A stretch of 48,088 nt of DNA from an uncultured Prevotellaceae bacterium. GTDB taxonomy: Bacteria; Bacteroidota; Bacteroidia; Bacteroidales; Bacteroidaceae. Of the stretch, positions 25,969 through 33,981 are shown piece after piece (the first letter of the stretch is position 1; the number at the start of each line of letters is the position of its first letter). Both the position numbers and the translations under genes were made by a program. The notes below the pieces were generated by a model. It made no database searches and was not told the DNA's origin. It worked only from the letters and a program-made list of their open reading frames with translations. The DNA lies in the NCBI GenBank assembly GCA_902761905.1, contig CACWMK010000045.1, positions 1 to 48,088 on the forward strand, given 5' to 3'.

Positions 25969-28392
25969 TTATGCCTCTTTAAAGACAATCTTACTAATCT
26001 TCACCTTTGTACCAGGTGTTGATCCTCCGAAGTCGAAGAACAGACGGATAGCCGATGCGTCGGCACCATCCTTCAGCTTAGCATTCTTCAGTGTGAATGT
26101 GTAAGGCTCGTCGGCCTTGATGTCGTGACGACCCTCGCAGAAGAAGTTGCTATCGCCGCTGTCGGTGAGCTTGATGGTCACGCCTGGGCAGTCGGCATCA
26201 GCAGTTACTACCACCTGGAAGTGATACTCCTTGTCAGCCTTAGCTGTCAGCTCAGTATCAATGTGGAACTGACCCTGCCACTGGCTGCCACCCATTCCCT
26301 CGGGGAGTGTAAGTTCAACAGTGTCGCCATTGCGAGTAGCTACAGGCTGGTTAGCCAGCTCTGACCAAGCGTCGTTGGCGAACCAGTAGGCGAATGTGCT
26401 CTTTACTGAACCATCGTCAACACCCTTCCACAGGTTGCTGGCATCGTCGTAGTTCAGTACTACAGCCTCTTCGAGATAGATCTTGCTGATCTTCACGTGA
26501 GTGCCGGCAGGTGTACCACCGAAGTCGAAGAACATGCGCAGCTGGTCGGCATCAGCGCCCTCCTTCAGTGTCAGACCCTCGCGCTTCACGATGAGTGGCT
26601 CGTCGGCCTTAACAGGGATACGCTCCTCGAGCAAGAAGTTGCTGTCGCCACCATCGGTGAGCTTGAAAGTAACACCAGCGCAGTCGTTGTCGGCCTCTAC
26701 TACACAATAGAAGTTATAGGCCTTTGATGCACTTGCTGTTAGCTTGGTGTCGATGTGGAACTGGCCCTGCCACTGGCTGCCACCGATACCATCAGGCATG
26801 GTGAGCTCGTAAGTATCGCCGCTGTGTGTACATACTGGGCTTGTAATCTGTGTCCAGCTGTCATCAGCAAACCAGTAAGCAAACTCGCTGGCTACTGTAC
26901 CATCGTCAACAGCCTTCCAAAGGTTGGTTCCGCTCTCATAGTTCCAATCCATCACAGGCTTCTCGCCCTCTTCGCCACCACCTGAAACGATGGTACCATC
27001 GTCGTTAGCGTGATCCTTGATAACCACGTTGCTTACGTTGATCTTGGTAGCACCGGTAGCATGACCGAAGTCGAATACCAACTTCACCTTAGAAAGGTCC
27101 TTACCTGCTATGTCGCTCTGCCAGAATACGATATCCTGACCAGCCTTCAGACTTATGTCGGCTACGTCGATGATAGCGTCGGCATCAGCCTCGTCGGTGA
27201 GCTTAACAGTCACACCGTCGATATCCTTATCAGCATTGAAGATAACAGAGAAGTCGTAGTTGGTTCCAGCCTTCAGATTCAGGTCGGTGTGGAGGTGGAA
27301 CTGAGCCTGCCAGCGGTCTGAGCAAGCATCGGGAACTGTCACGGTGTAGTCGTTGTTTCCACCAGTGTAGCCAGCTTCCATCTCGCCAGTGCGCTCTGTG
27401 CCCCAACCTGGGTTGAAGTAGAATGTGGCGATAGGAGTGATGCCCTTCCAGAGGTTGAAGTCGCTGTTGGCATCGAATCCCTGCTCCTCAACGAGGCGCT
27501 CATCAGGAGCGCTTGTCAAGATGTAGCGCCATGCTATGCCGCGATCAGGTGCGTCGTAAACCAGCACCAGCTTGGTGGCTGTGAGTGTCTCGATACGGAA
27601 CTTAGGATTCTCGTACTGAGCGTCGCTCGAGATGTAGGGGAATGCGGTGTTGTCGGCCAACTGGATGTAGGTCTGCTTGGTCACGTTGCCCTCAGCATCC
27701 TCCCAGTCGTAGATTTCGAAGCTCCAGCTTGAAGTCTGGTTGCCCACTGCTACATCTACGTCGGCATCGTCGTTCTGGGTGTTCCACTTGGTCACGCCCT
27801 TATTTACATAGGTGTTACCGTCGGCACCTGCATTGTAGGTATAGCTACCGCCCTTACGTGTGTCGGCAGTGAATGTGATGCGGTCGTCGTAAACACCAAA
27901 GTCCTTCTTATCGTTAGGAGCAGCACTCCACCACTCTGTGGCAGCAGTTCCGGCAGGGCCGCAGCCCAAATGTCCCTGCTCCTTGTTGGCAATACGCCAC
28001 TCCTTGCCGCAGAGACGACGGAAGTCGGCTGAATAGTCAATCTTAGTCTCATTGAATGTGAAACTCTTGCTGATAGTGCTCTGGCTGAAGCCATTGCGGT
28101 TACCAAGCTTCATCTCGATGGTATATGTACCGGCCTCAGGGTTCTGATAACCTACCTCTTGCAGGGTAGAATAGGTATTACCATTGATAATCCATACAGG
28201 ATATGTACCAGCCTGTGGTGTGAATGTGGCAATCATCTGGTTGGTCTCCTGGTCAACAGTCATGTTGAAGTCAGCACCACTTAGCGAAGGAATGCCGTTG
28301 GGGTCTGCGCCGTCGAACTTGTCGGGCGAGCAGGCTGTCATCATCACACCTGCCATCAGAGCTCCTATCGAATATTTAATCAGATTCTTCAT
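25969..28392 (-). CDS. SusE-position surface glycan-binding lipoprotein with three tandem modules
   Basis: An 807-residue lipoprotein (Cys21 in GVMMTAC). An N-terminal PKD/Ig-like region (about 35-120) and a globular part with GKEWRI and WWSAAPNDKK (about 125-310) precede three tandem modules of about 160 residues (roughly 318-475, 483-645, 646-807). Each module begins NLWK(A/G), has a WQ(A/G)QFH(L/I)(H/D)T core, a V(T/K)(F/L/I)KLTD segment and an L(R/V)-(M/L)FFDFG end. The modules resemble CBM4/9-type carbohydrate-binding folds. Modules 2 and 3 are much closer to each other than to module 1, so they came from a recent duplication. The gene lies between SusD and GH16 and probably captures beta-glucan. 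Confidence 0.85.
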   Translation of the reverse strand: MKNLIKYSIGALMAGVMMTACSPDKFDGADPNGIPSLSGADFNMTVDQETNQMIATFTPQAGTYPVWIINGNTYSTLQEVGYQNPEAGTYTIEMKLGNRNGFSQSTISKSFTFNETKIDYSADFRRLCGKEWRIANKEQGHLGCGPAGTAATEWWSAAPNDKKDFGVYDDRITFTADTRKGGSYTYNAGADGNTYVNKGVTKWNTQNDDADVDVAVGNQTSSWSFEIYDWEDAEGNVTKQTYIQLADNTAFPYISSDAQYENPKFRIETLTATKLVLVYDAPDRGIAWRYILTSAPDERLVEEQGFDANSDFNLWKGITPIATFYFNPGWGTERTGEMEAGYTGGNNDYTVTVPDACSDRWQAQFHLHTDLNLKAGTNYDFSVIFNADKDIDGVTVKLTDEADADAIIDVADISLKAGQDIVFWQSDIAGKDLSKVKLVFDFGHATGATKINVSNVVIKDHANDDGTIVSGGGEEGEKPVMDWNYESGTNLWKAVDDGTVASEFAYWFADDSWTQITSPVCTHSGDTYELTMPDGIGGSQWQGQFHIDTKLTASASKAYNFYCVVEADNDCAGVTFKLTDGGDSNFLLEERIPVKADEPLIVKREGLTLKEGADADQLRMFFDFGGTPAGTHVKISKIYLEEAVVLNYDDASNLWKGVDDGSVKSTFAYWFANDAWSELANQPVATRNGDTVELTLPEGMGGSQWQGQFHIDTELTAKADKEYHFQVVVTADADCPGVTIKLTDSGDSNFFCEGRHDIKADEPYTFTLKNAKLKDGADASAIRLFFDFGGSTPGTKVKISKIVFKEA

Positions 28393-28428
28393 AATCTTTT
28401 AATGTTTAATCTTTAATGTTTAATCTTA
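28393..28428. repeat. AATGTTT/AATCTTT heptamer repeat
   Basis: AATGTTT and AATCTTT units alternate in the gap between SusD 2 and the binder gene, running into the SusD stop region. They are the same heptamer type as the array at 36633-36679. Confidence 0.55.
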
Positions 28429-29958
28429 ATAGTTGTTCTGCTTCAGTGTTGGGTCAGCATCCAGCTCGCTCTGTGACAGAGGAATGTGCTTCTTGCTGGC
28501 AGTCCATGAGTTTGTGCGATAGCCATATACATCGGGTACAAGCTTTACTGTAGCCTTCTCTGTAGCACCGCTGATGCCCTCAGCACGAACCAGGTCGAAG
28601 TAGCGCTTACCCTCACCGCAGAACTCCAAGTGGCGCTCGTTCAGGATGTCGTCGATGGTCACATTGCTCAGTGCAGCCAGACCGGCACGCTCACGAACCT
28701 CGTTTACATAACCTGTAGCCTCAGAAACGCTTCCGCCAGTCTGCAGCAGCAGCTCAGCTGCATTCAGCAGGGTCTCGGCATAGCGATAGATGCGCTTGTT
28801 GTTGTTGTAGTTCAGGTTCTTTGATGTTGGGCAGTCCTGATTGTTAGCGCTCTGTGGACGATACTTACCATGCCAGATGTGTGTGTCCTGATAACGCTCG
28901 GTGTATGTGTAGCCACGAACGTCCCAGCAGGTTACATCGCGACGCTTATCATTCTCGGCATACATGTTGTAGGTCTCCACACGCATAGGCAGGAAGCCCC
29001 AACCGTCGTTACCGCTGTCCCAGCCTTCGCCGCCACCCCAGCCGTTAGGCGAGCAGAGTGTTGGGAATACTGTACCACCAGCGTGCATTGATGTACCCCA
29101 GTCGCGCTGTGCGTTGTCGTCGTCGTAGGTAATCTCGAAGATGCTCTCAGCGCACATCTCGCCGCTCTCTGCAAACAGATCGGCAAAGTCAGGATTCAGC
29201 TTGTAGTTGCTGTCGGCAATGATCTGCTTCATGTAGTTCAGAGCTGTAGGATAGCGGTCTGAATCGTTCTGATACATCACCATCTCAGCATAGAGCATGT
29301 AGGCCATAGCCTGACTTACGCGACCCTCGTTGGCAGCATCCCAGCGCATAGGCAGCACTTTAGAGGCAATGATATCCTCGAGCTCAGGCAGCAGTTTTGC
29401 ATAAATCTCATCAGCAGTAATCTGTGGGGCTGTGTAAGGCTCGGTCAGGTTCTCCAGATAGAAGGGAACATTGCCGTAGTAGTGCCACAGAATATTATAA
29501 TAGTACACGCGAAGCAAACGGGCCTGTGTCTCGTAGCTCAGACGGTTGGCATCGATGCCACCACCCCATGAGCAGTACTTAATCACGTCGTTGCAGCGCT
29601 TGATACCGCTGTAGAAGTCGCCCCAGAGGGTTCCCAGTGTGTTGTTACCGTCGCCCTCAAAGTTGAAGAGCTTGTGCCAGTGCTGGTTGTCGCTGATGCT
29701 TGAACCACCCACCCAGAAGTCATCGCCCAGTATCTCAGCGTCGCAAGTCAGGTCGTTATAGGCTGTTCCGTCCCAGTCGGGCCAGTGCAGTGGAGCATAA
29801 GCCGAGGTGCAAGCCTCGCTCAGGTGCTCGTCGGTCATATAATACTCCTCCAGAGGCTCTCCGGTAGGATTCTGTACCTCAAGGAAGCTGTCCTTACAAG
29901 CAGTAAGCGATACGGCCACTGCTCCAGCGAACAATACTTTATATATCTTCGTTTTCAT
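28426..29958 (-). CDS. SusD-like outer-membrane glycan-binding lipoprotein (locus 2)
   Basis: A 510-residue lipoprotein (Cys21 in SLTAC, then KDSFLEVQNPTG). Typical SusD elements are the helical N-terminal half with RLLRVYYYNILWHYYGNVPF, RYAETLLNAAELLLQTGG, LNERHLEFCGEGKRYFDLVR and the ending HIPLSQSELDADPTLKQNNY. It pairs with the SusC gene 44 bp upstream, forming the outer-membrane uptake complex for locus 2. It is only distantly similar to the SusD of locus 1, so the two pairs probably handle different glucan fragments. Confidence 0.94.
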   Translation of the reverse strand: MKTKIYKVLFAGAVAVSLTACKDSFLEVQNPTGEPLEEYYMTDEHLSEACTSAYAPLHWPDWDGTAYNDLTCDAEILGDDFWVGGSSISDNQHWHKLFNFEGDGNNTLGTLWGDFYSGIKRCNDVIKYCSWGGGIDANRLSYETQARLLRVYYYNILWHYYGNVPFYLENLTEPYTAPQITADEIYAKLLPELEDIIASKVLPMRWDAANEGRVSQAMAYMLYAEMVMYQNDSDRYPTALNYMKQIIADSNYKLNPDFADLFAESGEMCAESIFEITYDDDNAQRDWGTSMHAGGTVFPTLCSPNGWGGGEGWDSGNDGWGFLPMRVETYNMYAENDKRRDVTCWDVRGYTYTERYQDTHIWHGKYRPQSANNQDCPTSKNLNYNNNKRIYRYAETLLNAAELLLQTGGSVSEATGYVNEVRERAGLAALSNVTIDDILNERHLEFCGEGKRYFDLVRAEGISGATEKATVKLVPDVYGYRTNSWTASKKHIPLSQSELDADPTLKQNNY

Positions 29959-30002
29959 AATTATATTCTCTTAATTATCAATTATCAATTGTCAATTATC
30001 AA
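29959..30002. repeat. AT-rich TATCAATT/TCAATTAT repeat in the SusC-SusD gap (locus 2)
   Basis: Four ATTATCAATT-like units fill the whole gap, as in the SusC-SusD gap of locus 1 (14658-14690). Confidence 0.6.
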
Positions 30003-33000
30003 CTAAAGTGAGAGGTTGAATCCTACAGTAAAGATACGAGCCTGTGGATATACTCCGTAGTCAACACCCATAGATGTGCTGCTGGTACCGATTTCAGGAT
30101 CGAATCCCCAGTACTTAGTCCAAGTGAACAGGTTCTCAGCACGTACGTAAACGCGGAAGCGATCAACGTTCACCTTCTTAGTGAGGTTGCGTGGCAGTGT
30201 GTAACCCAGCGAGATGTTCTTCAGGCGCAGGTAGCTGCCGTCCTGTACGTAGATGTCGCTGCAAACCCAGTTCTTCGAGTCGCCCAGCTTCAGCATAGGG
30301 ATCTTGTTTGATGTGCCCTCGCCGGTCCAGCGCTGCAGCACCCAAGTAGGATAGTTACCCGATGCGATATCCTGACGCCATGTAGCATCGAAGATGTCGG
30401 CACCGCTCACGCCCTGGAAGAATACGTTGAAGTCGAATCCCTTCCAGTCGGCATTCAGGTTCAGTCCGAATGTCCAGTCAGGTGTTGGCTTACCTATCTT
30501 GGTACGGTCCTCGCTGTTGATAACGTTGTCCTCGTTAGTGTCAACGAAGATCAGGTCGCCAGGAACCGATGTTGTGCCGTACTTAGCGTTGTAGGCATCA
30601 GCCTCGGCCTTGTTCTGCAGCACACCGGCTGTCTTGTAACCATAGAAGTATGGGAAAGGCATGCCGTTCTCGGCACGTGTACCACCATCGCTGAACTGAG
30701 AGATACCATAGTTCAGGAAGCCAGTGTCGTTACCCAGATTCTTCAGCTTGTTCTTCAGATAAGAAGCGTTACCCTTCACTGCGAAATGAGCGTCGCCGAT
30801 GTTCCACTTGTAACCAAGCTCGAACTCGATACCGCTGTTCTCCATGTCACCTACGTTACCGATAGGCTTAGTCTCACCTACGTACGATGGGATAGGCATG
30901 GTCATCAGCATACCGTTGGTCTTCTTGATATAGTAGTCCACGGTGAATGTCAGCTTGTTGTTCCAGAAACCGAAGTCGAGACCCAGGTCAGTCTGCTCCG
31001 ATTCCTCCCACTTCAGGTTCTCGTTAGCCAGTCCGTTGGCCTTTGAACCGTAGTTCATCACGCCCTGACGTCCGAAGTAGTAGTTGCTGGTACCGCCGGT
31101 AGTAGTAAGTACGGTGTAGCGGAAGTCACCGATGTTCTCATTACCGTTCTTACCCCAGCTTGCACGGAACTTCAGGTTCGACAACCAGTCGCGTGTGCTC
31201 TCCATGAACTTCTCGTTCATGATGTTCCAACCGATAGAGAATGATGGGAATACACCATACTTATTATTGCTACCGAAGCGGCTTGAACCGTCGCGACGGA
31301 TGGTACCCTGGAACATGTACTTCTCGTCGTAGTTGTAGCTCAGACGAGCGAAGAGAGAAGCCAGACGGTGCTCAACGTATGGGCCACCCCAACCGCCTAC
31401 CAGGCTCTTCACGCCGGTAATCTTACCGTCGGCATCAAGAGTTGTCTCGATGTCGCCGCCAGTGGTGTAGTTGATGTATGGCTTGTTGATGTTAATCAGA
31501 TTCCAGTGAGAAGCACCTACGTTGTCGCCGTAGTACTTCAGTGCGCTCTGGCCCAGCACTACTCCGATGGTGTGCTTGCCAAAGGTCTTGTCGTAAGTCA
31601 GCGTGTTCTCCACCTGCCACTGAGTGCTGTTAGCCTTCTCAGCCGATGCCTGTGTGTGGTCGCTGTTGTTGTTACCGCTCAGGTAGTACTTAGTCAGTGT
31701 AGCACTCTCGCTACCCCAGAAGCTCTGCTCAGCGCTCCAAGAGAAGTGGTACTTCAGGTTGTCCCACAACTGGAGGTCGATGCTGAACTTAGGCATGAAC
31801 TTGTGGCTCCAGCCCTTCGATGGGTTGCGCTGCATCAGGGCGATTGGGTTGTTCTGCTCCTGATAAGAGCCTACATAGTTAGGAATGGTATAAGGATCGC
31901 CGTTAGCATCGCGATACAGATCGTAAGCAGCGTAGCGGTCAATCATGTCCTGAGCCACTGCACCAGTAAGAGTTACAGGCAGTGTTGGAGCCAGATACAG
32001 AGCCGAGCCCAATGGAGAACCCCATGTAGAGTTGGCATCGATACCTGTGCTGTGTGTACGCATATAAGAAAGGTTAGCGCTGATGTCGAGTTTGTTCAGG
32101 AATGAGCGCTCCTTTGAATCATCGAAAATGTTGAACTGATTGTTTGAACGGATGGTCAGACGGTCGTAGTTACTCTGTCCGTAGTTACCACCCACGATAC
32201 CCTCCTGAGTGTAGTAACCCATTGAAAGATAGTAGTTTACCTTCTCGGTAGCACCGCTAACCGATACGTCGTGCTGGCTTACAGGTGCGTTGTCGTTGAA
32301 CAGCAGCTCCTGCCAGTTGGTGCCGTAACCGTTAATCTTCTGGCCGTTAGCGTCGATCAGGTTGTATGGGTCGGCATACAGAGGAGCCTGTCCACCGTTC
32401 ACATACTTCTCGTTCTGCAGGATAGCATAGTCGGTAGCACTTGTTACGTCGCGCTTTCTCCATGCGGTCTGCCAGCCGTAGCTGAAGTTGTAGTTAATCT
32501 GAGCCTTACCAACCTTACCCTTCTTGGTAGTAACCAGGATAACACCATTGGCAGCACGCGCACCGTAGATAGCACCCGATGCAGCATCCTTCAGCACCTC
32601 GATACTCTCGATATCGTTAGGGTTAACGCTCTCCAGACCGTACTGGTCGGCAGGCATACCGTCGATAATGTAGAGCGGGTTGGTATCATTAATAGTACCC
32701 GTACCGCGCACGCGTATCATCGACTGCGAACCTGGCTGACCCGAGGCCGATGTAACGTTTACACCAGCTGCCAGACCCTTCAGGGCATCGTCGGCACGCA
32801 GACGTGTCTTACCCTCCAGATCCTCGGCGCTAACCTTGGCGATAGAAGCTGTTACCACGCTCTTCTTCTGCACACCGTAGCCGATTACCACTACGTCCTG
32901 CAGTGTCTGTGCGTCTTCTTTCATCACCACGCGCATGTTGTGTGTAGCTTTTACTTCCTGAGTTACATAACCGATGTAACTCACTACAAGTGTAGTTCCT

Positions 33001-33194
33001 TCGTTCACTCTGATGGTGAAATTACCATCAAAGTCGGTGATAGTACCTTTCTGGGGATTACCCTTTTCGACGACAGAAGCACCGATAACGGCGTCGCCAT
33101 TGTCGTCAACCACAGTGCCCGAGATTCCCTGGGCCCAAGATGTCAGCGACACCATTAGTGCCAACAACATCGTAATCAACCTGCTTTTCTTCAT
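30003..33194 (-). CDS. SusC-like TonB-dependent outer-membrane transporter (locus 2)
   Basis: A 1063-residue transporter. Signal peptide (LITMLLALMVSLTSWAQ), carboxypeptidase-regulatory-like domain (GTVVDDNGDAVIGASV through YIGYVTQEV, about 22-95), plug domain with VVIGYGVQKKSVVTAS, MIRVRGTGTINDTNPLYIID and the SusC-typical ASGAIYGARAANGVI. The long barrel ends in RIFTVGFNLSL. It is the first gene of locus 2. Predicted cargo is beta-1,3-glucan oligosaccharides, from the enzymes downstream. Confidence 0.96.
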   Translation of the reverse strand: MKKSRLITMLLALMVSLTSWAQGISGTVVDDNGDAVIGASVVEKGNPQKGTITDFDGNFTIRVNEGTTLVVSYIGYVTQEVKATHNMRVVMKEDAQTLQDVVVIGYGVQKKSVVTASIAKVSAEDLEGKTRLRADDALKGLAAGVNVTSASGQPGSQSMIRVRGTGTINDTNPLYIIDGMPADQYGLESVNPNDIESIEVLKDAASGAIYGARAANGVILVTTKKGKVGKAQINYNFSYGWQTAWRKRDVTSATDYAILQNEKYVNGGQAPLYADPYNLIDANGQKINGYGTNWQELLFNDNAPVSQHDVSVSGATEKVNYYLSMGYYTQEGIVGGNYGQSNYDRLTIRSNNQFNIFDDSKERSFLNKLDISANLSYMRTHSTGIDANSTWGSPLGSALYLAPTLPVTLTGAVAQDMIDRYAAYDLYRDANGDPYTIPNYVGSYQEQNNPIALMQRNPSKGWSHKFMPKFSIDLQLWDNLKYHFSWSAEQSFWGSESATLTKYYLSGNNNSDHTQASAEKANSTQWQVENTLTYDKTFGKHTIGVVLGQSALKYYGDNVGASHWNLININKPYINYTTGGDIETTLDADGKITGVKSLVGGWGGPYVEHRLASLFARLSYNYDEKYMFQGTIRRDGSSRFGSNNKYGVFPSFSIGWNIMNEKFMESTRDWLSNLKFRASWGKNGNENIGDFRYTVLTTTGGTSNYYFGRQGVMNYGSKANGLANENLKWEESEQTDLGLDFGFWNNKLTFTVDYYIKKTNGMLMTMPIPSYVGETKPIGNVGDMENSGIEFELGYKWNIGDAHFAVKGNASYLKNKLKNLGNDTGFLNYGISQFSDGGTRAENGMPFPYFYGYKTAGVLQNKAEADAYNAKYGTTSVPGDLIFVDTNEDNVINSEDRTKIGKPTPDWTFGLNLNADWKGFDFNVFFQGVSGADIFDATWRQDIASGNYPTWVLQRWTGEGTSNKIPMLKLGDSKNWVCSDIYVQDGSYLRLKNISLGYTLPRNLTKKVNVDRFRVYVRAENLFTWTKYWGFDPEIGTSSTSMGVDYGVYPQARIFTVGFNLSL

Positions 33195-33255
33195 ACTTTG
33201 GTTTTATTAAATGTTAATTATAAGTTAGAATATACCACTTAGGTTTTTCCGATTG

Positions 33256-33263
33256 CAAAAGTA
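33256..33263 (-). promoter_or_regulatory. -7 box of the locus 2 SusC operon
   Basis: TACTTTTG on the minus strand fits TAnnTTTG, about 61 bp before the ATG. At the -33 position (33284-33287) the strand reads CGCG, no match, so an activator is probably needed. Confidence 0.6.
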
Positions 33264-33300
33264 GCCAAATTTTTTTTTAATATCGCGCGTAGTAATGGAA

Positions 33301-33387
33301 AAAGTGGACGGTTACAGGGGCCCGATTTTCGCAACCCACTGATAACCACCACTTTAACATTTTTAATAAATCTAAAAAGAGTGGACG
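33301..33387. promoter_or_regulatory. Candidate operator upstream of the locus 2 promoter
   Basis: Left arm AAAGTGG-AC-GGTTA (33301-33314) and right arm TAACC-A-CCACTTT (33343-33355) pair over 12 bases with a 28-bp spacer. AGTGGACG occurs again at 33380-33387. The site lies about 40-130 bp upstream of the -7 box, a usual position for an activator. The regulator is unknown. Confidence 0.45.
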
Positions 33388-33465
33388 AAATATAGAGGTG
33401 TAATACGTACATTTTTGCTATTTTTCGCCATTTTTATGATACTTTTTTGGTGTCACAAAAACCCT

Positions 33466-33867
33466 TTATGCAGTTATTTTTTTAACTGCCACACTGCCAC
33501 GCGCAACGCGCTTTTTCTTATTAATGTTCAGCGGTGTGCTATGGGGGAAGGCTATGCTATAGGCTGCATCCAGAGCCTTCAGGTCTATGCGATAGTAGCT
33601 GATGCCTGTGCGAGCGGCTACTATGGCTCGCAGCAGTTCGCGATGCGGTCGTGGATAGAGGCTCGGCTTTTGCAGCTCGTTCCATCCCTCCTGTTCGCAC
33701 ATGTGGCATACCTGCCAGATAAATTCATCGTTGGCCTCAGTATCAAACCACGCTTTCAATATATTGCGGATGCAGAATCGCTTGCAGTGGCCAGCCAACA
33801 GTCGCCTTGTGCGCTCCATCATCCGCCAGAGCAGCACAAACGTTTCCAAATTATTCTGTATTTCCAT
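33466..33867 (-). CDS. Hypothetical protein of the accessory cluster
   Basis: A 133-residue protein, helical and basic, with no signal peptide. Segments NLETFVLLWRMMERTRRLLAG and RPHRELLRAIVAARTGISYY can be seen, but no domain was recognised. The C-terminal codons contain a 26-bp sequence that recurs in inverted orientation at 47365-47390, and the last codons form the stem GCAGTTA/TAACTGC (33470-33489). It follows the primase-like gene by 114 bp. It may be part of the same mobile-type cluster; its function is not known. Confidence 0.6.
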   Translation of the reverse strand: MEIQNNLETFVLLWRMMERTRRLLAGHCKRFCIRNILKAWFDTEANDEFIWQVCHMCEQEGWNELQKPSLYPRPHRELLRAIVAARTGISYYRIDLKALDAAYSIAFPHSTPLNINKKKRVARGSVAVKKITA

Positions 33868-33885
33868 TTTCTTTTTGTTTTTTTA

Positions 33886-33972
33886 CCTACGGATTATACG
33901 GATTTTACAGATTTTTTTATCCCATCTTTGTTCTTGAAATAATTATTCCGTATAATCCGTAAAATCCGTAGG
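33886..33972. repeat. Inverted AATCCGTA repeat pair
   Basis: The left arm (33886-33908) is built of CGGATTATACGGATTTTAC and the right arm (33949-33972) of TAATCCGTAAAATCCGTAGG. They pair imperfectly across a 40-bp spacer. The unit is a tandem of AATCCGTA words. It lies between two minus-strand genes and gives the spurious reading TDYTDFTDF on the plus strand. Confidence 0.75.
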
Positions 33973-33981
33973 CCTATATTA

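Noticed and set aside
33470-33489. GCAGTTA/TAACTGC hairpin as a terminator of the 133-residue gene
   Set aside because: It overlaps the last codons and the following T run is short and displaced. It is noted with the gene only.
33415-33942. Plus-strand frame with TDYTDFTDF
   Set aside because: It reads the AATCCGTA inverted repeat and the antisense of a likely minus-strand gene.
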